A DNA stretch of 64,000 nt from Verrucomicrobiaceae bacterium UBA7681. GTDB taxonomy: Bacteria > Verrucomicrobiota > Verrucomicrobiia > Verrucomicrobiales > Verrucomicrobiaceae. Below the pieces are notes generated by a model. It did not search any database. It was not told where the DNA came from and saw nothing but the letters and a program-made list of their open reading frames with translations. Where the stretch lies: positions 64,585 through 128,584 of the forward strand of contig DLGZ01000080.1 in the NCBI GenBank assembly GCA_002482965.1. Reading direction: 5' to 3'. Position 1 is the stretch's first letter, and the number at the start of each line of letters is the position of its first letter. The position numbers and the translations under genes were made by a program. This document shows, one piece after another, positions 43,824-53,943 of this stretch.

Positions 43824-46800
43824 ATGCGCCTTCTGACCACCGCTGCACACGCACTGCTTGCCGTTTCGTTTCTACACGCCGTTGACCAACCGCCGACGGT
43901 CGACCTGTCTCAGGACACCGCCCGTCAGGTAGTCATCGCCCAAGGCACGGCGGAAGTTTATCAGGGCCACCCGACCACGCTGCTGCTGCCAGATGGCAAA
44001 ACAATGCTCTGCGTATGGACGCAGGGGCACGGCGGCCCCTGCGGGCCAATGAAACGCAGTGAGGACGGCGGCAAAACGTGGAGCGAACAGCTGCCGGTTC
44101 CAGAAAACTGGAAAACCACGCGCAATTGCCCCTCACTGTATCGCCTCACCGATCCACATGGCGTGACCCGCCTGTTTGTCTTCGCGGGGCAGGGGATGGG
44201 AGGCACTCGGCAGCCGGACAATGGTTCCATGCAGAGCTCCTGCTCGCTCGACGAAGGCAAAACATGGTCGCCCATGCAAGCCGTCGGTCTGGAATGCGTC
44301 ATGCCCTTTTGCACCATCATGCCGGTGGAAGATGGCAAAAAACTCATCGGTCTCACGAACATCCGCCGTCCGGGCGAGACAAAGGATACCAAGTCCAACA
44401 TCATCACCCAAAGCGAATCCACCGACGGCGGCCTGACGTGGAGCCCCTGGCGCGTGCTGGTGGATCTCGGCGATCTCAAACCCTGCGAACCCGAAGTGGT
44501 GCGCTCCCCCGATGGAAAGCAACTGCTCTGCATGATGCGCGAAAATCTCCGCTCAGAGCCTGCGCACTTCATCACCAGCGATGACGAAGGCAAAACCTGG
44601 TCCTCAGTAAAACCTCTTCCCCCCGGCCTGCATGGCGATCGTCACAAAGCGGTGTATGCACCTGATGGCCGCCTGGTCGTCTGCTTTCGCGACACCGGCG
44701 CCAAAAGCCCCACAAAGAACCATTTCGTTGCCTGGGTCGGTCACTATAAAGACATCATCAGCGGACAGGATGGCGAATACAAAATCAAACTGCTGCACAG
44801 CTACAAAGGCGGTGATTGCGGCTATCCCGGTCTCGAACTTCTGCCAGACGGCACGCTGGTCGCCACCACCTACGTGAAGTATCGCCCCGGTGCCGAGCAG
44901 AACTCAGTCGTGAGCACACGCTTCACCCTGGCGGAGACGGACAATGCGCAGAAATCCACGGCAGAAGCAGTGGTCGGCAAGGCAGCCGGAATAATCATGG
45001 ATGATTCACAGGCGACTTTCTCCGGTAGCTGGGACATGAGCGACAAACTCCCACCACTCGTGGGTTCAGCGTATCGCGTGGCCAAGAGCAAAGCACCTGC
45101 CTCGGCCACGTTCACTCCCCTCATTCCAGAAACGGGTCGTTACGAGGTGCGTCTGCTCTATTCAGTGGCGACCAATCGTGCGCGCAATGCATTGATTGCG
45201 ATCGGCCCCAAGACAACGACCTTGAACCAACGTGAGTCCTGTCTGGAAGACGGCATCCCACGCGCCTTGGGAGTGTTCGCCTTTGAAAAGGGAACCTCGA
45301 CCACAATCAAGATCTCCAACACCGCCGCCGATGGATATGTCGCAGTGGATGGCCTGCAACTCCTGCCAGAAGCCGAAGCCACAGCCGAGCGCAACACCCG
45401 CACGGATGCTGGATTTCCAGCGCAGGTCCAAACAGCCTCCGCATCAGTGAAAATCCCCCCGCCCATGCTGCTGAAAAGCGCCGCAAAGTCCCAGGACGTG
45501 AACGGCAAATCCTACGATCTCGTCGTCATCGGCGGAACTCCCGGCGGCATCGCCTGCGCCGTGCGTGCCGCGCGTGAAGGACTGAATGTGCTGCTCGTGA
45601 ATCACACCCAGCATCTCGGCGGTTTCAGCACCAGTGGTGCAGGCGGCTGGGAGGCGCCCTATGACGGTCTGCGCTCACCGCTTTATGGCGAGATCCTCCA
45701 CACTGCCAGCGACTACTACCGCAAAACCTACGGCAACAAATCACCCCAGCATCTGCTCTCCATGCCCAGTGCCACAAGCCGTGCGCATATCGACCGTCCC
45801 AAAATTGAACCACGCATCGCCGAGATGCTGTTCAATCAGATGGTAGAACGCGAGAAGTCCCTGACAGTTCTGCTGGGGCACATCGTCGTACAAGCCGCTC
45901 GCGATGGCCGCCTCTTGAAAAGTGCCACCCTCCAGCCCATGAATGGCGGCAGCGAAGTCACCGTCAGCGCCAAAGTCTTCGCCGATGGCATGTATGAAGG
46001 CGACCTCATGGCCGCCGCAGGAGTGAAAACCCAGATTGGCCGCGAAGCGCGCAGCCAATATGACGAGCCGCATGCCGGCGTGATCTACTCAGAAGAGCGC
46101 CACAAGGAGCCTGGCCAACGCGGATTCCCCAAAGCCGCAGACCAGGGCACGCTGAACATTCGCTACAACAGCCACGCCACAGCCGGAATCGTCGAAGGTC
46201 CAAATAGCGGCGAGGCGGACGGTTCCGTGATGGCCTACAACTACCGCCTCATCCTCACCCGCGATCCGTCAAACCGCATCATGGTGTCCAAGCCTGCAAA
46301 CTACGATGTCGCCATCGCCAAGGCCGCTGGCGGAGGCGGCTTTGTGCCGAATGTGCCGAATCAAAAAGTGGCGTGGAATGGGGGTCGGCTGATCGGCCCG
46401 CAGAATGAATACCCCGCTGCCAACTGGCCAACCCGCGAGGCCATTTCAAAACGCTACCTCGAAGGCATGCTGATGCGGTTGTGGTGGGCGCAGAATGATC
46501 CTGACGCGCCTGAGTCGGACCGGAAGCAGTTCGCCGGTTACGGTCTCGCGGCGGATGAATTTCCCGACAACAATCATGTTCCCTATGAGATCTATGTGCG
46601 TGAGGCAAGGCGATTGGTAGGCCGCTATGTTTTCAAAGAGCAGGATAATGTGATCGCCGCAGGCATCTTACGCACGCCGGTTCATGCAGACAGCATTGCC
46701 ATGACCGACTGGCCGGTGGATTCCGTGGCCTGCCTCCCGCGCAAAGCACCCGGTGGCAACACGGACGGCATCTTGTTTCTCGGCGAAGAAACGCGTCCGG

Positions 46801-47321
46801 CTCAGGTCCCATATCGCAGCCTGTTGCCGCAGGAAATCGACAACCTCCTCGTGCCCGTGGCCCTGTCCGCCTCTCACGTCGGTTGGGGCTCGATCCGTCT
46901 GGAACCCACATGGATGCAGATCGGCGAATCCGCCGGATTCGCTGCCGCACTCGCAGTCCAAGGCCAGACCACCCCTGCTGCATTGGATACAGACCTGCTC
47001 ATGCGCAAACTCGCCTCCAGCCACGTGATGATCAGCTTTTTCAACGATGTCGATGTGACCGCAGATGATCCTCAAATCGCCGCTGCGCAGTACTTTGGCA
47101 CGAAGGGTTTCTTTGACAGTTACAATGCCCGGCTCCATGCGCCGCTAACCGCAGCCGTGCAGACTGCATGGGAACGGGGATTCAAACAGCTTCAGCAAGG
47201 TAGTCTGGATCCGATGCAGATCGCAGTTGCGGTCCATGCAGCAGAGTCGCAGGACTCACCTGCCACAGATCAAACCCGGGGTGCATTTTTACAGGGCCTC
47301 TGGAAGCAGCTCAAACCATGA
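43824..47321 (+). CDS. Fusion: sialidase-like propeller, carbohydrate-binding-like module, FAD-dependent oxidoreductase
   Basis: A 1165-residue exported three-part protein. Signal peptide MRLLTTAAHALLAVSFLHA. Residues about 25-385 are a sialidase-like propeller with Asp boxes (SEDGGKTWSE, SLDEGKTWSP, STDGGLTWSP, SDDEGKTWSS). Residues about 390-520 resemble the golvesin/xanthan-lyase CBM-like domain (DDSQATFSGSWDMSDKLPP, YEVRLLYSVATNRARNA). Residues about 560-1165 are a PF12831-type FAD oxidoreductase: DLVVIGGTPGGIACAVRAAREG near residue 567, LGGFSTSGAGGW, ADGMYEGDLMAAAGV. No YRIP arginine is visible. It overlaps the following hydrolase by 4 bp. The fusion suggests oxidation of a sugar at the site where the propeller binds or cleaves. 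Confidence 0.88.
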   Translation: MRLLTTAAHALLAVSFLHAVDQPPTVDLSQDTARQVVIAQGTAEVYQGHPTTLLLPDGKTMLCVWTQGHGGPCGPMKRSEDGGKTWSEQLPVPENWKTTRNCPSLYRLTDPHGVTRLFVFAGQGMGGTRQPDNGSMQSSCSLDEGKTWSPMQAVGLECVMPFCTIMPVEDGKKLIGLTNIRRPGETKDTKSNIITQSESTDGGLTWSPWRVLVDLGDLKPCEPEVVRSPDGKQLLCMMRENLRSEPAHFITSDDEGKTWSSVKPLPPGLHGDRHKAVYAPDGRLVVCFRDTGAKSPTKNHFVAWVGHYKDIISGQDGEYKIKLLHSYKGGDCGYPGLELLPDGTLVATTYVKYRPGAEQNSVVSTRFTLAETDNAQKSTAEAVVGKAAGIIMDDSQATFSGSWDMSDKLPPLVGSAYRVAKSKAPASATFTPLIPETGRYEVRLLYSVATNRARNALIAIGPKTTTLNQRESCLEDGIPRALGVFAFEKGTSTTIKISNTAADGYVAVDGLQLLPEAEATAERNTRTDAGFPAQVQTASASVKIPPPMLLKSAAKSQDVNGKSYDLVVIGGTPGGIACAVRAAREGLNVLLVNHTQHLGGFSTSGAGGWEAPYDGLRSPLYGEILHTASDYYRKTYGNKSPQHLLSMPSATSRAHIDRPKIEPRIAEMLFNQMVEREKSLTVLLGHIVVQAARDGRLLKSATLQPMNGGSEVTVSAKVFADGMYEGDLMAAAGVKTQIGREARSQYDEPHAGVIYSEERHKEPGQRGFPKAADQGTLNIRYNSHATAGIVEGPNSGEADGSVMAYNYRLILTRDPSNRIMVSKPANYDVAIAKAAGGGGFVPNVPNQKVAWNGGRLIGPQNEYPAANWPTREAISKRYLEGMLMRLWWAQNDPDAPESDRKQFAGYGLAADEFPDNNHVPYEIYVREARRLVGRYVFKEQDNVIAAGILRTPVHADSIAMTDWPVDSVACLPRKAPGGNTDGILFLGEETRPAQVPYRSLLPQEIDNLLVPVALSASHVGWGSIRLEPTWMQIGESAGFAAALAVQGQTTPAALDTDLLMRKLASSHVMISFFNDVDVTADDPQIAAAQYFGTKGFFDSYNARLHAPLTAAVQTAWERGFKQLQQGSLDPMQIAVAVHAAESQDSPATDQTRGAFLQGLWKQLKP

Positions 47322-48571
47322 AACACATCGTCCTAATCCTTTCGTTATGCAGCGCTGCTGCGCTGGCCCGTGCTGATGACGGACAACTGCTGAATGTCAT
47401 CATCCCACCCTCCACGGGTGATCGCTTTCAGCATGCAGAATTTTCCTGCTGGCTGCCAGATTCCGCGAAGCCAGTCAAAGCGGTGATCATCCATCAGCAC
47501 GGCTGCACCAATGCCTCGCCCGACAAACATCCGCCTGTGACCATGGACTTTCACTGGCGTGCGCTCGCACGCCAGCATGGCTGCGCCTTGCTGTCGCCGA
47601 TGTATCACGTGGCAAAGAGCTGTGACGAATGGAATGATCCAGATAGCGGCTCCGAGCGGGCGCTCTTTACCGCGCTGGCGGAGTTCGCCCGCAGTTCGGG
47701 GCGTGCGGAACTCAAAGACGCCCCGTGGGTGCTCTGGGGCCACTCCGGCGGATCAAGCTGGTCCGCGCAAATGATCGTGCGTCACCCCGGCCGTGTGCTG
47801 GCTGCTTCATTCCGCGGTGGTTGTAGCAAGCAGTTCGGTGATCCATCCTTTCGCGCCAAATTTGCCCCCGCAGCCCGCGACCTGCCGCTGCTGTTTGTCT
47901 GGGGAAAGCGCGAGACCGTTCCGACCTCCAGCCACTTTGTTTCATGGACTCCGATGAACACCATGTTTCGTGAACTGCGTGCTCAAGGCAGCACCGTGGG
48001 CCGTCTCATCGATCCGCTCTCCGAACACGGCTGCGATGATTCGCGGCTGGTGGTCATCCCCTTCTTTGATGCAGTGCTGAGAGCTCGCCTGACCGGGAAA
48101 AAACTCCCCGGCGCGCTGGTGGACATGGCTTCTCTTCAAGACCGCGAACTGAATGACGAGACCCTGCATGATCCCACCCTCTCCTGGCTGCCGAATGCGG
48201 GTCTGGCAAAACTTTGGCGTGAGTTTTCCGAACATGGCACGCTGCATCCAGTAAATCCCAAGCTCACAGCCCCTACGCTCAAGGCCATGCGTGATGCATC
48301 TGGAGTCGTCCAACTCAGCTGGAACGTGGAGCCTGCCCTTGATGGTGGCTTGCGCTCATTGCGCCTTCAGCGCGATGGCATGCCATGGAAAGAACTGGGA
48401 GTGAAGACAGGCGTTCGCATAGCAACATCACGTGATGCACCGCCAGAAGGATTGCGAGCCACCAGCACCAGCGATGACTCGAAAGATCCCCATGTCTATT
48501 CACTGACCTTTCTCGATGTGGCAGGCAATGAATCCCCACCCAGCGCGCCTGCCCGGATACCGAAGTTTTGA
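47318..48571 (+). CDS. Secreted alpha/beta-hydrolase
   Basis: A 417-residue exported protein. Signal peptide MKHIVLILSLCSAAALARA. The hydrolase core (residues about 30-290) has the conserved HQHGCTN oxyanion region, the nucleophile elbow S143 in WGHSGGSSWS, and a catalytic-His-like EHGCDD. The last 110 residues look like a fibronectin-III-like or small beta-sandwich domain. It is translationally coupled (ATGA) to the sialidase-like/FAD-oxidoreductase fusion upstream; the next gene's ATG lies 8 bp past its stop. It probably removes acyl groups from a glycan; the specificity is unknown. Confidence 0.82.
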   Translation: MKHIVLILSLCSAAALARADDGQLLNVIIPPSTGDRFQHAEFSCWLPDSAKPVKAVIIHQHGCTNASPDKHPPVTMDFHWRALARQHGCALLSPMYHVAKSCDEWNDPDSGSERALFTALAEFARSSGRAELKDAPWVLWGHSGGSSWSAQMIVRHPGRVLAASFRGGCSKQFGDPSFRAKFAPAARDLPLLFVWGKRETVPTSSHFVSWTPMNTMFRELRAQGSTVGRLIDPLSEHGCDDSRLVVIPFFDAVLRARLTGKKLPGALVDMASLQDRELNDETLHDPTLSWLPNAGLAKLWREFSEHGTLHPVNPKLTAPTLKAMRDASGVVQLSWNVEPALDGGLRSLRLQRDGMPWKELGVKTGVRIATSRDAPPEGLRATSTSDDSKDPHVYSLTFLDVAGNESPPSAPARIPKF

Positions 48572-48579
48572 CGCACTCT

Positions 48580-50412
48580 ATGAAAGCACTGCTTGCCACC
48601 CTTTCGATCTTGTTTGCGTCAGCACTTCATGCAGAGCAAGCCGACCTCTGCATTTATGAAGCCACCCCCGGAGGCATTGCTATGGCGGTGCGCGCAGCCA
48701 GAGAAGGGCTGAGCGTCGTGCTGGTGAACCACAATGCGCATTTGGGCGGCATCCTCTCCAGCGGCCTCGGTGTCTGGGACACCCTGTGGGAAGGAAAACG
48801 CGCCCCGATTTATGACGAAGCGCGCCAGGCCATTTTTGAGCACTACCGCACAACGTATGGCGAAAAATCGCCGCAGTATCTCAATGCGTTGCCGGGAAAA
48901 AGCGGGCACACAAATGGTAAGTTTGAGCCGCATGTGGCCGAGATGGTTTTGACCCGGTTGGTGACACAGGAGAAAAACATCACAGTGGTGCGCGGTTATT
49001 ATCCGACATCAGTTCAACATGATGGCCCCCTGTTGAAGTCAGTGACCTTTGGTGAACTCAACGGCACAGGAGAAAAGCACGTCAGCGCAAAAGTATTTGC
49101 CGATTGCAGCTACGAGGCCGATCTCGCTGCCGTGGCTAGGGTGCCCTATCGCGTCGGACGCGAATCGCGTGACGAATTCAAGGAGCCCCATGCCGGTGTC
49201 ATATACATGGAGGCCATCAAAACCCCTCCCACGGAAGAGATCGCCCGTGCGGCCAAACTGCATGCCGGATTGAATCTGCGCAAATTCACCGGCTTTCAGC
49301 AAATCAAACAACCGATGAGCACCGGTGAGGCTGACGGCAACGTACAGGCCTTCAACTACCGCACCAGCCTCAGCTCCGATCCTGCGAACCGCATGCCCGT
49401 CGAAATGCCGGCGGAATACGACCCCGAGAAGCTCAAACTGCTCGAACACGGCTCTATCGTCTCGCCCATCCCCAATTCCAAACGTGGCTGGAACCGGCCG
49501 CAGCTCGTGGGGATGCAGACCGACTATGTGGAGGCTGACTGGCCCGGCCGCCGCGAGGTGATGGACGCGCATTGGAATGCCACGATGGCCTTCCTCTACT
49601 TCTTGCAAAACGATCCATCGGTCGACTCCGTGCGGCAGAAGTCGTGGCGTGAGTACGGACTCGCGAAAGATGAATTCGCCGACAACGCCCACCGTCCCTA
49701 TGAATTCTATGTGCGCGAGGCTCGCCGCATCACCGGTCGATACATCTTCACCCAGCATGACGCGATGCTCGCAAGCGGTCTGGAACGTGCGCCGATGCAT
49801 GAGGACAGCATTGGCGTGACCGAGTGGTATCTCGATACCCACGCCTGTACGCCACGCCACATCCCCGAAGCGCTGGAAGAGGGCAAGATGATGCTCGATG
49901 TGGAGACCTTCCCCGGTCAGGTACCCTATCGCTCCATTTTACCGCAGGGTGTGGACAATCTGCTCGTGCCCGTATGCCTCTCGTCAACGCACGTCGCATG
50001 GGGTACGATTCGACTGGAGCCCACATGGATGAATCTTGCCGAATCCGCAGCACATGCAGCCGCTCTCTCGGTGCAGCAAGGTATCGCACCCGCGCTGCTG
50101 GATCCCGACCTGCTGCTTCGCAAACTGGTCGCGAACCACGTGATGGTCAGCTTCTTCAATGACCTCGACGTAGCCTCGAATGATCCACGCATCGCCGCCG
50201 CCCAGTATTTCTCAACCAAGGGATTCTTTACCGACTACAACGCCCGGCTAGACGAGCCGCTGAAAACAGCGACGCAAGAAGTCTGGATGCAAAAGTTTGA
50301 CGATCCTCGAAAGAGAGCCAATGCAGTCGCCGCTGCAGAAAAATCAGATTCACCACCGTCTGGAAAAACACGCGGTGAGGTGCTGATGTCGCTCTTTAGA
50401 GCACGGCCTTGA
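48580..50412 (+). CDS. Secreted FAD-dependent oxidoreductase (FAD_oxidored family)
   Basis: A 610-residue flavoprotein. Signal peptide MKALLATLSILFASALHA, then the FAD motif LCIYEATPGGIAMAVRAAREG, LGGILSSGLGVWDT and FADCSYEADLAAVARV, closely related to the C-terminal domain of the 43824 fusion (shared VPYRSILPQGVDNLLVPVCLSSTHVAWGT). So the operon carries two paralogous oxidoreductase domains, one free and one fused. ATG 48580 is chosen because it starts the signal peptide; a TTG at 48568 adds four residues. Convergent with the haem dehydrogenase gene, with 4 bp between their stops. Confidence 0.88.
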   Translation: MKALLATLSILFASALHAEQADLCIYEATPGGIAMAVRAAREGLSVVLVNHNAHLGGILSSGLGVWDTLWEGKRAPIYDEARQAIFEHYRTTYGEKSPQYLNALPGKSGHTNGKFEPHVAEMVLTRLVTQEKNITVVRGYYPTSVQHDGPLLKSVTFGELNGTGEKHVSAKVFADCSYEADLAAVARVPYRVGRESRDEFKEPHAGVIYMEAIKTPPTEEIARAAKLHAGLNLRKFTGFQQIKQPMSTGEADGNVQAFNYRTSLSSDPANRMPVEMPAEYDPEKLKLLEHGSIVSPIPNSKRGWNRPQLVGMQTDYVEADWPGRREVMDAHWNATMAFLYFLQNDPSVDSVRQKSWREYGLAKDEFADNAHRPYEFYVREARRITGRYIFTQHDAMLASGLERAPMHEDSIGVTEWYLDTHACTPRHIPEALEEGKMMLDVETFPGQVPYRSILPQGVDNLLVPVCLSSTHVAWGTIRLEPTWMNLAESAAHAAALSVQQGIAPALLDPDLLLRKLVANHVMVSFFNDLDVASNDPRIAAAQYFSTKGFFTDYNARLDEPLKTATQEVWMQKFDDPRKRANAVAAAEKSDSPPSGKTRGEVLMSLFRARP

Positions 50413-50416
50413 GCCG

Positions 50417-53400
50417 CTACTTGGTTTTGTTCTCCGCCGTCCCATAGACCGCCAGTTCATTGAATGACCAGAAGCAGCCCTTGTCTGAACCTGTCTGCGT
50501 GATGCGGACAAAGCGCGCAACGGTTTGCGGCGGAAAATGAATGGACGTCATCGCGGCACCTTTGCTTGTCACCACAGGTTCGGACCACTTTTCACCGTCA
50601 TCACTCACTCGCACCTCATAGCTGCGCGGGTAGTCATCCTTGGACGCCAGCGAGTCCAGCGTCACGCGGGTCAGCAGCAGCGGCTTCCGCATGTCAAACT
50701 GGAACCACATGCCCGGCCGCTGCGCGGTGCCCGAAGACCATCGTGACTTCGCATCATCATCCCAGGCCCGCTTGGTTTCATTGTCCTTGTGAGAAGCACT
50801 GAATGCCCAGTTGCTCATCGCATCACGCGTCACCGCAAGAAACGGAGCAAGCTCTGCAAGCGTATAAGGTTCGTTTCGCTCACCCGTAGCGCGGATTGCC
50901 GCAACCTCTGCGGGAATGATGGCGGGCGCGCTGTTCCCAAAGCTGTTGCGGATGAAGGTCAGCACCTCCGCCACCCATTGATCATCATTGGCCTTCATCG
51001 GGACCATGGCACCGGCATAAGTCTTGCCATCCACTTCGCCAACAAGTCCGTGAAGCACAATGCGCACCGCCGCATCAGGGCTGCCAATCACTCGCGGCGA
51101 ACCCGCAAGCGATGGAGCCAGGTTGATCTTGTCAGAGCTCACGATGCCTTTGCCATCCGGGCCGTGGCAGGCAATGCAGAGCTGGGCGTAATGATCGCTG
51201 CCTTTGCGCATCAGCGCCATGCCCACGGCGTCAATCGCGACGCCGATGCCGCTGGGTTTCGCCGGGTCAAACTGCAGGCTCTGCCGCGCCGATGCCGTGA
51301 TGATTTCATTCCACGGGTGAGCCGTCGCCGCTGTTTGGATAGCCATGTGTCCACCCTTGTTCGGCATGTAGCGCAGAGAATTCACCGCCTGCACCACCAC
51401 ATCCGGCGAGCGGTCTTTGAGCAGCGGTTCCAATTTCGCCACCACCTCTTTGTCAGCCTGCTTCAGGTAGGATTCGCCAATGCGCAGTGCGGCGGCGCGC
51501 ACCCGTGCGTCGCTGTCGTTAAAGGCATCCATGATCAGCTGGCGGTCCGTGGCTCCGAGTCCATCCAGTGTCCACAGCGCGTGCATGCGGCCAAGTGGCG
51601 CATCTCCTTTGCGCGCGAGTTCCATCAGCGCAGGCACCACGCTCCTGTCACCCTTGAGCACGATCAGCTTCTGCGCCGTATCACGCCACCAGCCGTTCGC
51701 GTGTGAGAGATGCTGCACCAGTTGTGCCGGAGTCTCTTGCAGCATCCGCGGCTGCGCACCGGATTTGAAGCCCTCAGGCACGAGACGGTAGATGCGCCCG
51801 TGCCCCACATACTTGTCATAGCCTTCGTTCAGCACGGCTGTGTGCAAATACCCGCCCGCTGGGACCCAGGCGCTTTCTTGCACCACCCCGTGATGCAGAT
51901 CCACGATGTAAAGGCAGCCATCAGGTCCTGTCGCCGTCCAGATGGGGCGGAAGGTCATGTCTGTTGAAGTGATGAACTCATCTCCAGGTGTAGCATTCGC
52001 CAGTACACGCTTGCCTTCCACGTTGTTCACTTTGGCACGGCGGATCATGCGCCCCACAGGCTCAGGTAGGATGTAGTCTCCATGCATTTCACCCTGGCCA
52101 CGGAAGATGGATTGCCCGCAGCAGGCCGTGAAGTGATTCAGCGTGCCCTTGATGTTGTGAATGCGCGTCAGCCCGCTCTGCGTGTCGAAAGACTGGACCC
52201 CCGGAAAAGTCTCAGCGAAGCCCGGCTCCGTTTCATCAGGCAGCGTCAGACTGCCGTAGCTGGGAAACTGCTGAAAGCCGAACGCAGGATTTTCACCACC
52301 CGCTGCCGAGCAGAAAAATCGCCCCTCATCATCCATCGCCAGACCCCACTGTGAAGTGCGCCCAAAAATCTGGCTCGGCTCCATGCGGCTGCCATCGGCA
52401 GTGACACGAAAGCGACGCGAGAGATTGCCGCTGTAGAGATAATTGTCGATCCCCCACTGCAGGGCCGTGTCCTGATGCTCCAGATTGTTCTTGGTCGGGT
52501 CACCCTTATAAAAATCCTTCTTCTCATCCGCAACACCGTCGCCATTGGTATCCCGATAGGTGAGAAACTTCCCCGTGTAAGTCTCTGCAATAATGATGCG
52601 GTCATCCAGCGGCAGCACCATGCGCGGCAGTACTAAGTTGTCGGCAAAGACCGTGGTCATGTCAATGACCCCATCTCCATCCGTGTCACTCAGTCGGCTC
52701 ACACGAGAGCGCGGATCGTTCTCACCCGTGGCCTTCACATCATGCATATACGTCCGCATCTCCGCCACATACATCCGCCCATCCCCATCCCAGGTACACA
52801 TCACCGGATGCACAATGTCCGGCTCTGAAGCCACGAGTTCCAGCCGGTAGCCCTTCGGCACCTTGATCCTCGCCATGGCTTCCTCTTTGGTGAGGTCCAG
52901 CAGCGGCACGCGTGGAATGCCACCGGGAAAGCGGCGGCTCGTGAGTTCAGGCGTCGGAAAATCCGTCGGGATCGGCGTGTCACAGCGCCCATTCACCAGC
53001 CATTCAATGGAACGCAGGAGCGTCGTCTGAAATCCCACGCATGCCATCGGTCCGGAGTTTTCCCCCACATGCCCCATCAGATTCGTGACCACCTTGCCCT
53101 TGCCATAAGGCACCCACCACAGGATTGGCTCATGCTTCCCTGTCCCATCATACTTGGCATCATCATATGCGCTCAGGAGGATGTTCATATTCTCCGCAGG
53201 TCCGCGCTGCCCATGGTAAAGCTCATCTTTCACATGCTTCCACACAGGGGGCATTCCAGCGGTGATCGGATGCTTGGCGTCACGCACAGTTGCCTGCCAC
53301 TCCCACTGCTTGCCATGCCCGCAGGGGCGGCCCTTGCCCGCCGGTTCACGCACCATGGCACCACTATCATCGAGATACAGGCTCGCTCCATACATCGTGT

Positions 53401-53824
53401 GGCGCCACAGCATGCCCACCATCTTTTCATACTCCACCCAGCCCGTGAAGCTGTTGTTGGCCGCATGCACAAGCGCCACCGATCCTCCGTCGGCCACATA
53501 CTTCTCAAAGGCCGCCTTCACTGCCTCAGGCCAAATCTCGCCATTGTAGTCGAGCACCACGCACTGGTATTTCTCAAACTCCGGCTTCCACGCCGCCCAT
53601 TGCTCCGCCGTTGCCCCTTTCGGTGGCGTGTTGGATTCCACCGCAGAGAAGCCAGAACGGGTCAGCAGCTTCATGAGGAATTCATTGCCCACCTGCCAGT
53701 TGTGATTGTTCTGACCGCCGATCACGAGCACAGAAGTGGGCTTGGAAGTCGGAGCCGCATTCGACAAAGGCGTGATCGCGCATGCAAAGAGTACCAGCGG
53801 AAGCAGCAATATAGATTTGATCAT
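50417..53824 (-). CDS. ThuA/PVC-type haem-binding membrane-bound dehydrogenase with discoidin-like C-terminus
   Basis: A 1135-residue exported multidomain protein. Signal MIKSILLLPLVLFACAITPLSNA. Order: a ThuA-like domain (about residues 30-290; VIGGQNNHNW, ALVHAANNSFTGW), a sorbosone-dehydrogenase-like propeller (about 310-640; CTWDGDGRMYVAEMRTY, DTNGDGVADE), HEAT-like repeats (about 680-850), a c-type cytochrome segment with CIACH at about 880-885, and a C-terminal F5/8-type domain (about 990-1135; WFQFDMRKPLLLTRVTL). It likely oxidises a sugar or alcohol in the periplasm and passes electrons to the haem. It is downstream of a NarL-type two-component system on the same strand. Confidence 0.9.
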   Translation of the reverse strand: MIKSILLLPLVLFACAITPLSNAAPTSKPTSVLVIGGQNNHNWQVGNEFLMKLLTRSGFSAVESNTPPKGATAEQWAAWKPEFEKYQCVVLDYNGEIWPEAVKAAFEKYVADGGSVALVHAANNSFTGWVEYEKMVGMLWRHTMYGASLYLDDSGAMVREPAGKGRPCGHGKQWEWQATVRDAKHPITAGMPPVWKHVKDELYHGQRGPAENMNILLSAYDDAKYDGTGKHEPILWWVPYGKGKVVTNLMGHVGENSGPMACVGFQTTLLRSIEWLVNGRCDTPIPTDFPTPELTSRRFPGGIPRVPLLDLTKEEAMARIKVPKGYRLELVASEPDIVHPVMCTWDGDGRMYVAEMRTYMHDVKATGENDPRSRVSRLSDTDGDGVIDMTTVFADNLVLPRMVLPLDDRIIIAETYTGKFLTYRDTNGDGVADEKKDFYKGDPTKNNLEHQDTALQWGIDNYLYSGNLSRRFRVTADGSRMEPSQIFGRTSQWGLAMDDEGRFFCSAAGGENPAFGFQQFPSYGSLTLPDETEPGFAETFPGVQSFDTQSGLTRIHNIKGTLNHFTACCGQSIFRGQGEMHGDYILPEPVGRMIRRAKVNNVEGKRVLANATPGDEFITSTDMTFRPIWTATGPDGCLYIVDLHHGVVQESAWVPAGGYLHTAVLNEGYDKYVGHGRIYRLVPEGFKSGAQPRMLQETPAQLVQHLSHANGWWRDTAQKLIVLKGDRSVVPALMELARKGDAPLGRMHALWTLDGLGATDRQLIMDAFNDSDARVRAAALRIGESYLKQADKEVVAKLEPLLKDRSPDVVVQAVNSLRYMPNKGGHMAIQTAATAHPWNEIITASARQSLQFDPAKPSGIGVAIDAVGMALMRKGSDHYAQLCIACHGPDGKGIVSSDKINLAPSLAGSPRVIGSPDAAVRIVLHGLVGEVDGKTYAGAMVPMKANDDQWVAEVLTFIRNSFGNSAPAIIPAEVAAIRATGERNEPYTLAELAPFLAVTRDAMSNWAFSASHKDNETKRAWDDDAKSRWSSGTAQRPGMWFQFDMRKPLLLTRVTLDSLASKDDYPRSYEVRVSDDGEKWSEPVVTSKGAAMTSIHFPPQTVARFVRITQTGSDKGCFWSFNELAVYGTAENKTK

Positions 53825-53943
53825 CGGAGAAGGGTCGGTTGGAAAGGGCAGGGGAGTCCCAAACCATGCTGCACGCATTCCTGCTGCCCGACAAATACTC
53901 CACCATCCCCTAAAGCGGGGAGACCCGGCGCGAAGCTTGCCGC

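Noticed and set aside
50789..51706. 305-codon plus-strand frame
   Set aside because: It is antisense to the haem-dehydrogenase gene with recognisable cytochrome and HEAT-like motifs.
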